64,000 nt of DNA from Euglena gracilis (Eukaryota > Euglenida > Euglenophyceae > Euglenales). Below, one piece after another: positions 22,101-34,504 of the stretch. The notes beneath the pieces were generated by a model. The model worked only from the letters and a program-made list of their open reading frames with translations. It searched no databases and had not been told where the DNA came from. The stretch covers positions 57,692,619-57,756,618 of the forward strand of contig CP154955.1 in assembly GCA_039621445.1 (NCBI GenBank). Direction: 5' to 3'. A program made the position numbers and the translations under genes. The first letter of the stretch is position 1; each line of letters opens with the position of its first letter.

Positions 22101-25100
22101 TTTGTTCCTAAAAGTGCACCTGAACATTTACTGTACACGGGGGGGGGGCATGAACGTGCTTTTTTATGTTTTTTTTTATTTTGGCAAAAATTGCAGTGTT
22201 TTTTTTGTGTTTCTTTCTTTGTTTGTTTGCTTTTTCTTTTGATTTTTTCCCGCGGCGATTTCCCAATTTTTTGCGGCGAATTTTTTTTTCGATTTGGAAA
22301 AATTCCACGTCTTGTTTTTCCCGAGAACAAACTTTTTTCAAATTCTTGTTATTTTTGAACTTTTTGGCCGACAAATTGCATAATTTTGAAATAATGACGT
22401 TCCCAAAATCTAATCAAAATGCATCAACATACAGTCACATGATGAAAAATATTTTCCCTGGAGAAGTTAATTTTTTTTCGAAGTCCTTTCCAGCAAAAAG
22501 GTGTACATCCCAGGGGAGCTCTTGAAGGAACTTGCATGTAACTTGCACTTTTTTCCTTCCACGTTTTGGGTTTTTTTTGTCAGGGTTTTTGGGGGCCCAT
22601 ATTACGTCCCCACCCCCTCTGATTGGGGGGGATACCAACACGCATTGGACAATCAAAAAATATTGTGTGTAGGTGGGTGGGTGTGTGCGTGTGTTGGGTG
22701 CGTGTTGCGTGTGTGTTGTGTGTGTGTGTTTGTGGTTGGGTAGGTGTGTGTGTGGGTGTTGTGGGTGTGTTGGGGGGGATGGATTTGACCCGGGTGTTCG
22801 GTTGGGGCCGACATCCCCCCTACGCCGCTCTCAGCTCGACGCGGAGTTCCTTCGCAAACCGCCCGCCCTCCTGAAGCCCCTTGTGGGTCCCCTAGCCGCT
22901 GCCCCGGCCGCCCCCGCCGCCCCCGCCGAGGTGGTGTGTCTGCCTGTGCCCGAGGCGGCGTGTCAGGGAAGCTGGTCATTCCTAACCCCCCCTCCAATAT
23001 CCCCCCCCCCCCCGCGTGTGGGCTGTGGTTTTGAGCCAAATACAAAACTCCTTGACAGGAAGCGCCGACAGACACCTCGCCAGCAGCGCACGGCGCAGAA
23101 AACCCGACCCTTTTTTGATATCCGCATGCTTTTCACACCCGTAGGCACTAATCCGGCCGGCACATCGGAATAGCTATCCCGGGGATCGCAATGGGAACCC
23201 GCAATCGGTTTCCAGTTTTGGGGCCAAATCACGGTTTTCTATAGGTACAAGCCAGGGGATCAGGTTGTACTGACATTTGGGGCCGTCTTCCAACGCGATG
23301 AATGGAAATTCATTGTGTTGGAACAGCTTCGGGCATGGCTGTCACAATTTTAGTTTGAAGAACGGTGACCAGTTGGAATTTTCTTTAATAATGTCGGACT
23401 TCAGGTAACATGAGTGCAAAATTGAATTTGGAAATACATACGCTTTTGGTCGCGGAAGTTTGATACCCCCAACCCGAGGATCTTGAAAAATCTTGCCAAA
23501 CCGGTGGGTTTTATATTTGGGGATTTAGTTTGCCCCTGCCTTTTGCTGGCCCCATATCCTCCTTCTGACCCCCCCAATTATAAAGCCCCTTCATGGTGTT
23601 TGGTTTTGCCTCCCAAATTTCAAGCCCCCCCGGGTAGGATTGGCCCGCCCCCCCCCCTCTTCTGACTCTGCCATTTCTCCGGGGTCCAAAAATCGGTCAA
23701 AAATCGATTTTTCAATAATATCTCGAGAAAACGTACATCATTTCCGGAAATTTCGGTCTGACGAAATGTACCCCCCCAGAGGCCTTCTATCGCCCCCCGT
23801 TCGCCGTTTTGGTCGCCGACACGCCTGGCCTGTGTTCCGGCGTGCTTTTGTGGCCCAAAACGGGCATTTGGGGGCGTTTTTTTGGGCTGTTTTTGGGTCA
23901 ACAAATCGATTTTTCCAAATTATTTTGACAATGAAGCAAGATCAAAGAAAATGTCCAGAGAGCAAAAATGAAGCCCTTGGAATGCCCTATCCAACCATGG
24001 TTTACTTTTCCCCCAACTCTTCGTGTAGCCCGAGTTACGGCCATTTTTCGGTCAATTTTGGTCCATTTCAGGAAGGCCATTTTGGGCCGTTTTTGGGGAC
24101 AAAAAAAATTGATTTTTCCAAAATATTTCGGAAATGAAGCAAAATCAAAGGAAATGTCTGGAGAACTAAATTGAAGCCCTTAAAATGCCCTGTCTAAGGG
24201 TATTTTGATTTCCCCACAACTCCCCGCCTAGCCCGAGTTACGGCCATTTTTCGGCCAATTTTGGCCGTTTTGTACAGTTTTGGCCTGTTTTGACTTGGCC
24301 GTTTTCGGCCATTTTTGGTCAAAAAAGTCGAAAAAATGGAAATTTTTTTTGTCCGAAACGATGTTTTTTTGCCCCCCGGACCCGGAAAACCTGTTTTCGA
24401 GCCCAAAATGAGGGGTTTTCCACCCCCCGGCGCCCTGTTTTGGGCCGCCAACCCATTGACTTTGGGTCAAAGCCGGGTCAAAAAACTCGAAAAAATCGAA
24501 ATTTTTTTTGTCTGAAACTATGTTTTTTGGCATCCCGGACCCGGAAAACCTGTTTTTGAGCCGAAAATGAGCGTTTTTCGACCCGCCAGCGCCCCGTTTT
24601 GGGCCTGAAACCCATGGAGTTTGGCTCCAAAATGGGTCAAAAAAATCGAAAAAATCCTATAAAATGGTTGGGGTGTATGGGGGGGTTAACATTAGCATTT
24701 CAGAAATTACCGTATAATCACTGAAAGTCACCGTAAATTGAAAGAGTGCAATGTGTAAAATATAAATTACGCGAACTTTGCAATGCTAGTGTTTTCGGCC
24801 TTCCATCACATGCATGTCCTATTAAGAGCTCGGCACTATTCAAAACCTGGTTTATTGCTGAGCTCTTATCCCTTTATGGGTAAGAGCGAAGCTTATCCCT
24901 GGGGTTGAACCCCCCCCCCCCTCCCGGGTCGGGGGCCACCAGGATAACCCGCGGATTATCACCATGATGCCGGCTCCGTTCCTGGAATTTTTTTTTTCAG
25001 TCGCGAGCGACTGGATTTCTAGTTTCCGAATCACCTCCGTTTGACCCACTACTCTCCTCCAGGCCCGAGTTATTCAGCCGCGAAGAGGTCTAAACTGGGT

Positions 25101-28100
25101 GGGATTTGCCCGCCCCCCCCCTCTTCCGACTCTGCCATTTCGCCGAGTGTCGGTCTGACGAAATGTACCCCATTTTTGTCTCAAAGACAGGTTTTACCTG
25201 TCCGGGGAGGCCCAAAAAAACCATTGTTTTGGACTTTTTTTTTTCGATCTTTATCGACTTTTTGACCCGTTTTTGACCCAAAATCCATGGGTTTCGGGCC
25301 AAAAACGGGGGGTCCCGGGGGGTTGAAAAACGCTCATTTTCGGCTCAAATACAGGTTTTCCAGGTCCGAGAGGCCAAAAAACATCGTTTCGGGCAAAAAA
25401 ATTTTCCGATTTTTTTTGGACTTTTTCACCTGAAAACGGCCGAAAACGGCCAAGTCAAAACAAGTCAAAACTGTACAAAGTGGCCAAAATTGGCCAAAAA
25501 ATGGCCGTAACTCGGGCTAGGCGGGAAGTTGTGCGGAAATCAAAATTCCCTTAGGTGGGGCATTTTAAGGGCTTCAATTTAGTTCTCCGGGCATTTTCTT
25601 TGATTCCCCACCATTTTTGAGAAAATTTAAAAAAAATTGATTTTTTTTACCCCCAAAACGGGCCGAAAACGGCTAAGTCGCCAGCCTGCCACGCTCTTTT
25701 GGGCCGTAAATCGGCCATATTTCGGGCTAGGCGGGGGGAGTTGCGGGGAAATCAAAATACTGTTAGATAGGGAATTTTAAAGGCTTCAATTTAGGTCTCC
25801 GGACATTTCCTTTGATTTTGCTTCATTTTCTAGATATATTGGAAACATCGATTTTTTGACCCCAAAAACAGCCCAAAACAGCCCAAAATGGCCCCCTGAA
25901 ACCGGCCAAATTGGGCCGAAAAATGGGCGTAACTCAGGCTACACGAAGAGTTGGGGGAAAAGTAAACCACGGTTGGATAGGACGTTCCAAGGCCTACATT
26001 TTGCTCACCGCACATTTTCTTTGATCTTGCTTCATTGTTGAGATATTTTGGAAAAATCAATTTTTTTGACCAAAAAACGCGCCTGTTTGACTCAGCCGTT
26101 TTCAGCCATTTTGGGGTCAAAAAAAGGCGAAAATAATCGAAAATTTTTTTTTGCCCGAAACGATGCTTTTGGGCCTCCCGGACCCGGAAAACCTGTTTTC
26201 GAGCCCAAAATGAGCGTTTTTCGACCCCCCGGCGCCCCGTTTTTGGCCTGAAACCCATGGAGTTTGGGTCAAAACCGGGTCGAAAAAAGTCGAAAAAATC
26301 CAACAAAACGGGTATATGGGGGGGGTCGCTGAGCTCTTATCCCTTTATGGGTAAGAGCGAAGCTTACCCCTGGGGAAAAGGGGGGGTCGAACCCCCTCCT
26401 TCCCGCCCCCCCCCCCCCCCGGGTCGGGGCCACCTCGGGAACCGGCGGATTATCACCACGATCCCGGACCTGTTCCCCAATTTTTTTTTTCAGTTGCGAG
26501 CGACTGGATTCCTAGTTTCCGAATCACCTCCGTTTGACCCCTAACTCCCCGCCAGGCCCGAGTTATTCACGTGCGAAGGGGTCCAAACTGGGTGGGATTT
26601 ACCTGCCCCCCTGGATGACCCTTCCCCTTGGACTCTGCCATTTCGGGCCCAAAAATCGATATTTTCAAAATATCTCGAAAATGATGCAAAATCAAAGGAA
26701 ATGTCCGAGACCTAAATTGAAGCCCTTGGGGGGGTTAACATTTCATTAACGTTTCAGAAGTTACCGTAAAATCACTGAAAGTCACCGTAAATGTAACTTG
26801 TAACAGTGTAATTTGTAACTTATAAATTACGCCAAATGTGCAATGCTAGTCTATTCAAAACCTGGTTAACATTTCAGAAAGTTACATTTCAAAAATTATT
26901 TTGAAATCACCGAAAGTTACCGTAAATTGCAAGTGTGCAATTTGTAAATTATAAGTTACGCGAAATTTGCAATGCTAGTCTTTTCGGCCTTCCATTACGT
27001 GCAAGGCCCATTAAGAGCTCAGCACTATTCAAAACCTGGTAAGTGGGGGGGGTCTTAGGGTCATCACGAGCCGAGGCAGATATCCAGTTGCCTCTCAGTC
27101 ATGGCATGCGTGGACATACACTCCCTGCCTCGGAACATCCACACCCTTTGTCCTAGTTAAAGTAGTTAAAGTATTTATTTCCCATCCGTCCATCCCCCCC
27201 TGCCCTTCGCAGGATGCTCGAACGGATCAGCTGCTTGCGCGTGCCGACGAGGCAGAGCTTGAGCTGGGTGTGCCCCCCCCCCCCCATACTGCAGTGAGGC
27301 TGGGGGTTTGGGGCTTGCAGAAAAGTGGCCTTTTTTTTGCTTTTTTTTTGCGTATTTTGCCTTTCTGGGATTCCCCCCCCCCCTTGGGCAATTGCACAGG
27401 GAAGTTGTTGTACTTCCAGACAACTGGAGTTGCACACCATTTCACATTAACAGTGATTGCACAATGAAATATAAGTGCATGCAACTGGGCAACCCAACCA
27501 TGTCACTTTGCAAGTGTACACCACATTTTCTTTTGGTGTGGCATTTTCTGGGTGTTTTTTTGATTTCTTTTGAGTTTTTGAAAAAAAATATGCCAGATAT
27601 TGTTTATGCTTTTACCCTCTCCAGAAAAGTGTACACCACCGGGGAGCTCCTAAAGGAATTACATGCAATTTGTATTTTCTGCATTTTTCTGCATTTTTTT
27701 TTGCATATTTTGAGGTTTGCATATTTTGAGGGGCCTTGTTGCATGTCCCCCCCGGTCTGCACATCCATACAAATGCCCAGCCACACAGACGGTGTATCCT
27801 CAAGGTTGCTTAGATCAGGCAAGGCATTGAGGCAATTCCCACCCACTTCATCCCATGCCCATGCCATGCCATCCCATGCCGCTGATCCGAAAAATTCTTA
27901 CCAGAACCAAAAGCGATTTAAAGCAATTCGACGTGATATGCTTTCTATTGCTGTCCCTTCAATGCCACAGAGAGGAACGTAATGACAAAAAAAACGACCA
28001 CACTTCTCTGCACTAATACTTCTTTATCTTTTGCAAGCAACACGCAAGAAACCGCAAGAAACCCGCAGCGCCATCACCCCTCAAAATATGCAGTGCAGTG

Positions 28101-31100
28101 CAAACTAATGCTGAAATGGAAAAAATACAAAATGCCAATTGCATGTGACTTCCTTTAGGACGTCCCCAGACTAAGTAGATATTTGCTTGACAGGGAATTG
28201 GAAAAGGAATATCTCCTCCAAAAAAAGTCTATTTTTCTTTTTTTTTTAATTTCTGCAGCACACTTCATTTTGGAAGCCTCGAGAGCCACCATCGGATGAA
28301 CCTGTTCCCTCTTCCTAATTTAACCACCTAACTTTCTCAATTCCACACTCCTAAATTCCTAATTCCTTGATTTCTTAATTCACTGGCCCTCCACAGAGTC
28401 GGCGGCCCGGGAGCTGGAGGAGATGCGAACAGAGTTTGTGGATTTGCGGACGACCCTTGATGAGGACGACGACAGCGAGGATGAGTTGTTGGAGGAGATG
28501 CAGGTGTGAGCCCATTTATGTTGCTTTGTTGTCCGACCGACCATTTCGATAAAAGCCGGGCCGAAAATCGGTCATCTGGACCGCGCCACTGTACAGGAGG
28601 GGGGTGACCCCCATTCCTCCCCTGCTGGACCAGCCCCCACCTGCCCCTACATTGAACCCTGGACCCCTCCAGTTCTGGACCCAATATCATTCGCAGGCCG
28701 CTCAGTCCAGCCAAATTGTCTGAAAAATTTTCACAAAGGCTTTGACAATTGTATAACAAATATCTTTTCGGAGATTCATTCAAAACTGGCTTTGAATTTG
28801 CATGTCATTGGGATTGATTTTTTATAGGATAGGATTCAGGTACCTGTCTGGTCCAACCTTGCACCCCCTGATCCCTTTCTTTCCAGCCAGCCGTCTGTCC
28901 CCCCCCCCCCTGTCTTTCAGGAACACCATGCCTTCATGATGCCTCCCAAAAGTTTATAGACTTTGCGGCACAATTCTACATTCCCTGCGCAGGAGCTCCG
29001 AAACAAGCGCACCAATTGCAGCCGACCCACCAGTGCCGCCCCTGCCAAGGTATCTGTGTGTCTGTGTGTCTGTGTGTGTGTATGCATGTGTGTGGGTGTG
29101 GGTTGTGTTGTGTGCGCGCATGTGTGTGTAAGCGTGCAGTGTGTCTTTGTGTATACTTTGCAGAGGGTATCATTTTAACTTGAGAGAATCCTACCACGGT
29201 GGGTTCAGCCAGCCAGCCATCCGCCTTTTTCCAGCTCCAAACCCCCTTTCCCATCAGAGAATTTGGATTCCTGGGCGGTGCTTTGGAGGATCCACAACGG
29301 TCCAAAATTTGCCGTAGCTGGTGGGCTTCCCAGCTCAAAGTCTCCCTTTTTTTGCATAACTTGCTGATGTTTGGGTTTTTTTTTTCAGTTTGGGTTTTTT
29401 TTTTGCACCAGTTCGAATCCAGCCCAGGACCCATAACCCCCCTGGGGGTTATAGGGTTCTGTTTGGTGGTCGAGGGGGGATTATAAGTCAATTCTTCGTG
29501 CATAACCGGATGAGGTCCAAAGAATACCCCCATTTTTGCATCATGGGTATGAAACAAGGTATTTGGGGCAATATTGTGCTTTTTTGACTAACCTCAGGTT
29601 GGCATGCTCACCACACCTGTTTTTTTTAGCACAATTTGCGATTTTGGCGTATTTTTTGTCTGTTGTTTTTTTTCAACATTTTTCCTTTCGGGGGTATAAA
29701 TTGCGGTTTGTTTGGTTGGAACCAAGGGTCCCAGAAATTTCGGAATCCTCACTTTTGGTTACCTCCCTGAAGCCTTCCCGGAGGCTGGTTATCTGAGGAG
29801 CCTCCCAGAGCCTCCACCGATCACAAAAAGAGATTTTTATGAGGTTATTTGAAGGAATAGGGTTAGGGTTAAGATTCTCCTGCAAACAGTTGAGCCTGCC
29901 CCGCTCATCGTTGTCAGACTGGCCTCTACGGGTGCTCAGCGAACCCAAAGAGCCGCCCAATTAGAGTAAAATCATGGGGGGGGGGGCAAGCGAGGCGCCT
30001 TCCATGCCGAGCGAGGGTTTCCCATGTGTATTAACCCTAGTTGGACGGCTCTTTGGGGTAGCTGGTGCCCTGTGGGGTCCAGTTTATCACGCTCCTGTTT
30101 ACAGCTGAATCTGTCTACAAAATTGGCTACCTGAGCCTCCCTGGAGCCTCCCTGGAGCCTCCCTGGAGCCTCCCCAGGTATCCTCCTTGGGAGGTCGACC
30201 CTGGAACCAATTGGAACCAATGGGGGGTTAACTCAGAGGAGTGGTTTTGTTTCTCCTGGAGGGCTGGAGCAAGCTGGAAACAGCAGCAAGAGGTGGGGAT
30301 GTGCTGGCTCAGCCCGCAAAAAGTTCCACAAGAATGTGCACAACAAATACATTAAAAGTGCGCAAGCTGCACATTCGAGGAATCACATGGATTGCCGGCC
30401 ACCCAAACTGCTGTGCCTGCTCCAGCCCCACTTCTCGCGCAGGTGGACGCCCCGACCCAGGCCCGGCATGACTTGATCCGCGGCGAGCTACTCAAGATGA
30501 AGCTCAGTCTGCTGAAGGCATGGACCCCTGTACCCCCCTGTGGTCCGACGCGGCAGTGCAATTACTCTGCAGCAGATTGATTGCCCCATGGGGATGCCTA
30601 AAAAGCGGTGCGGCACCGCTGGGGCACCGCTTGACACCGCTTGGCGACAAACTTTGCTTTTTTTAGGGGAGGTCGTTGCAGTATTTTCTTGATGGTGTGC
30701 ACGATACGTTGTCGTACGTTCCCATTTTTTAACTGTGGTCGGTCGAGTTGAGCAAATAATTTTGTCAGGCGTGACTTCATATGTTTCCCACAGAGGAAAC
30801 ACCTGGCCAAAGGTTCCCGGCCAAGCGGTGTCAAGCGGTGCCCCAGCGGTGCCGCACCGCTTTTTAGGCATCCCCCATGCCTCTCCATCAAGCTGTATTT
30901 TAGTCGGGTGCCGACCCCACCCTGGGGGGGGGGGGTGCCTGCCTGGGCAGGCGCCCCAAGGCACTCCAAATGCGACCCCCCCCCGGGGGGGGTAGGGCAC
31001 ACGGCCAAAAGTGCCCTAGCACAGACCAAAAATGGCCTATTTTCAAAGGAATGTGCCTGGGCACAGGCCGAAATCTGACCCCCCCCCAAAATCACATGGC

Positions 31101-34100
31101 ATGGAGAGCAGGCTGTTTTTTTACCAACCCCGGGGGGGGGTCTGGAGTGCCTATGAGTGCCTGCCCAGGCAGGCACTAGCCCCCCTGCCTGCCTCACTCA
31201 TAGGCACTCCGGACCCCCCCCCCCCGGGGTTGGTATAAAACAGCCTGCTCTCCATGCCATGTGATTTTTGTTTTATTTTTCCTGATGGGTCCCAAGGTTT
31301 GGAAAGAAGGGCTCGGCAAACGTCTCGCCGAAGGGGGACAGACTGATTTTGCACAAAAAGTTTGGGGGGTACATTGAAATTTGATTTAAAAAACATTCCA
31401 GTGAAAAACTGCATCGCGAAACTTGATTTTTCTCCAAATTAATGTGATAACAGTTCCGGCTCAAGGTTGCATCGATCCTGCCAGGTGAGTTGGAATTTTA
31501 ACCCGAACAGCTTCAGTGGTGGATAAATACCCTGATGGTATCCTGATGATCCAAAATGGGTATTTGCAACCAAGAAGGGTGGGACCTGTGCTGGACCTTT
31601 CCCACTGGGTTTTTTTTTCTGCCGCCGTTGCCATTCTCTCACCCCCCCCCCCCCCCCTCCCTGACCCCTTTGCAGGATTCTGAAGCCGATGGGTCGGCCG
31701 GTGGGGCTGACGCCGACAGCCCTCCTCCTCCCGCTTCCAGCAGCGCCCCACCCCCCAGGTGCCTGCCAGGTCCACTCAGACATTGTACTGAGACAATTGC
31801 TGCTCGTTGCCAAAACTCGTGTTTTTTTGGACCTATTTTTGGACTTTCGTGAGTAATTTTTTTTCGGCCGAATTTTTAAGGAAAATCCAAAAAGTAGATC
31901 CCCCCCAAAAGGCCTTTCATTAGGAATTTCAGTGATGGACCCAAAAGCAGACCCCCCACCAGGGGCTATTCTTTTTTTGATTTTAATTTTTTTTAGGTAT
32001 TTTCAGGCATTTTCAAATTTTTAAGTGTCTATTTTCCAAGGGGAATCCCAGCATCGAACGGGTCCAAAAATAAAACGTCGAAAACCCTATTTTTTCGGAT
32101 AGACAGTGTTTCAGTGATGCCAGAAATCATTTCCCCCGGAGTTGGCTTGTTTTTTTTTCTGAGACTTGGCAACTTCATTTTTGCTCGAATGTTGAAACCT
32201 TCCCAGAATGATGTTTTTAAGGTTCTTTAAAGGTTTTTTAAAGGGTTTTCAAGGCATTTCGACTTTTAGGGTGTTTTTTTTTTAAAGGGTTTTAATGGTT
32301 TTTTAAGGCGGCTTAAAAAAAACACCCCCTGCCCCCACCCCTTTATACAGTCATTCCCAGCATTGCATTTGGGGGTTAAACAATCAAGTGGGGGGAATGA
32401 AACTTTGGGATGACCTCCCTATGGGCTGTCACTCCCTTCCAGATCAATTACCATTACGGTGCCATTTTCCTTCTTTGCCACTCTCAATTCCCCCCACCAT
32501 GTTCAATTTTAGGTCCAAATACGGGTTCAATTCACATGCAAAAATGCACCCAAAAACATCTGGCCTCTCACTCAAAAGCAGCCTTGGGGGCTTTTTATTT
32601 GGGTCCACTCGTTGCAATTATTTTTGATGTAAAGGATGCAAAGGACAGTGGATGCATGCAATTGCCCTGCAATTTCCCGTCAATTTCCTGAATGCCTCCA
32701 ATCTCACCCGAATATCGAAGGAAGAAACTGAAAGCAAGCCGGAACATCCCAGCATGGTTTGATTTAAGGAGCAGGGATTCTTTTTTAACTGTGAACCCCA
32801 GAGGGGGAGGTTGGATGGGTGGGTCGACACCCAACCCCTGGGGGGCCTGCTTGGTGTTTTTTTTTTCGGCCCAAAGCGCCGAATTTTTTTTGCCCCAAAA
32901 TTGACCCCCCCCCCCAAAAGTGGGTCCCTGGACCCCCCTTTCCCCTGGGGGGTGGGGGGGGTACGTTCCTGGGTGACCCCCTGATAAGAAGGGTGTGCGG
33001 GGTTGAGGTGTAGGGGGTGTCCTTTGGACCAGGGGGTCCTTACGGCACCCGCCCCCGGGGTACCCGGACCCCCAAAAGGTCAAAAAAATTTCCGGCGTTT
33101 TTCGCCGAATTTTTTTTGCATTTTTTTTTGCCTGAAATGTGCCCAAAATGGCCCTTTTGGCTGTCATTGGGGGGGATTTGCCAGCCCGACCCTTCACCGA
33201 TAGGTCACCCGGACCGCGCCCAGGGCGTTGCTCTAGAAAATTTGGCCCCACCCTGGGCCAGCCGGGGGACCCCCATGGGGGGGGGGGGGTCAGCCAACAG
33301 CCTTTTTCCCAGACAGCCCAAAATTTCCAGCCTCTGAGCTGGACCCCCCCCCTCCGGGGGAGTCCTCAAGCAACACCCTGTCTGTGCCACTGTTTATGGA
33401 CCCCACCCCCTTGGGACAGAGGGGGTCCGACCCCCACCTGCCCTTAAATCGAACCCTGCATCCCGCCCCTAACTCGGGAGTCCATTTTTAAAAGTTGGTG
33501 ACTTGCGGGTGTGTGGGTTGGGGGTGCTTGGGGGGTATTTGGGGGGATTTTTGAGGCGTAAACTTTACAAATTTTTAAGTGTTTTTTTATGGGGTTTTAA
33601 GGCATTTTGGCCAAAACTGTTAAGCCGTTTTTTAAAGGGTTTTAAGGTTTTTTAAGGCGCCTTTAAAAAACACCCCTCGGGGGGGTTCCTTCGAGTTTCG
33701 GCATTTTCTTGGACCCAAAATTGCAGTGCACGGTGCACGGCTTCCGTCACTCCGGCAGGGCCGCCGCGTCCGGGCAGCGCGGAGCCCCCCTGCGGGCCAC
33801 GCAGCCCCCGCCGTTCCCCGGCCCGCCGCCTCCACCGCCCGCCGCCTCCCATGCCCAGGGCCACACCGCTATGCAGGGTGGGGGGGGGTGCTGGCTGGTG
33901 CCCCCCAGGTCTTCCATGTCTTCGGGGTCTCTGGGGATGGAAGGTGGCTTTTTTGCCTTTGGTGGTAACGAAGGGCGAATGTGCTGCTCAAAAGGTGGGT
34001 TGCTCAGCTCATCCTTTTTTGGTCAAAATCAGCTTTTTCTGCATTGTTCCCTGATTTTTGGCCTTTTTCAGTTTTTTTTTATATTGTTGTGGACCTTTTG

Positions 34101-34465
34101 GCCAAGTTCCAGCCAAGGAGCCATTTTCCAGCCAGTCCAAATTTTTCAGCCTCTGGGCTGGACCTCCCAGAGACCAGATATTGGCTCAAAGTTTAAAAGT
34201 TTATGTTTTTTTTTGCTGTCGGGCTCAGGGCCAGAACCGAACACAGTGAGTAATGAAAGACATTACTTTTAAAGTTCTTCAAGAAAGCACCAGAAATCAC
34301 GAAATTGCGAATTTCACCGTTTTGAAATATCTGCGAAATTGTGGGAAAAACACGTGCAACACACGAAATCAACACACACCCGCCCGCCCGCCCGCCCGCA
34401 CGCACACACACACACACACACACACACATCATACACATCATACACAACACAATACAACACACACA

Positions 34466-34504
<39 letters not shown>

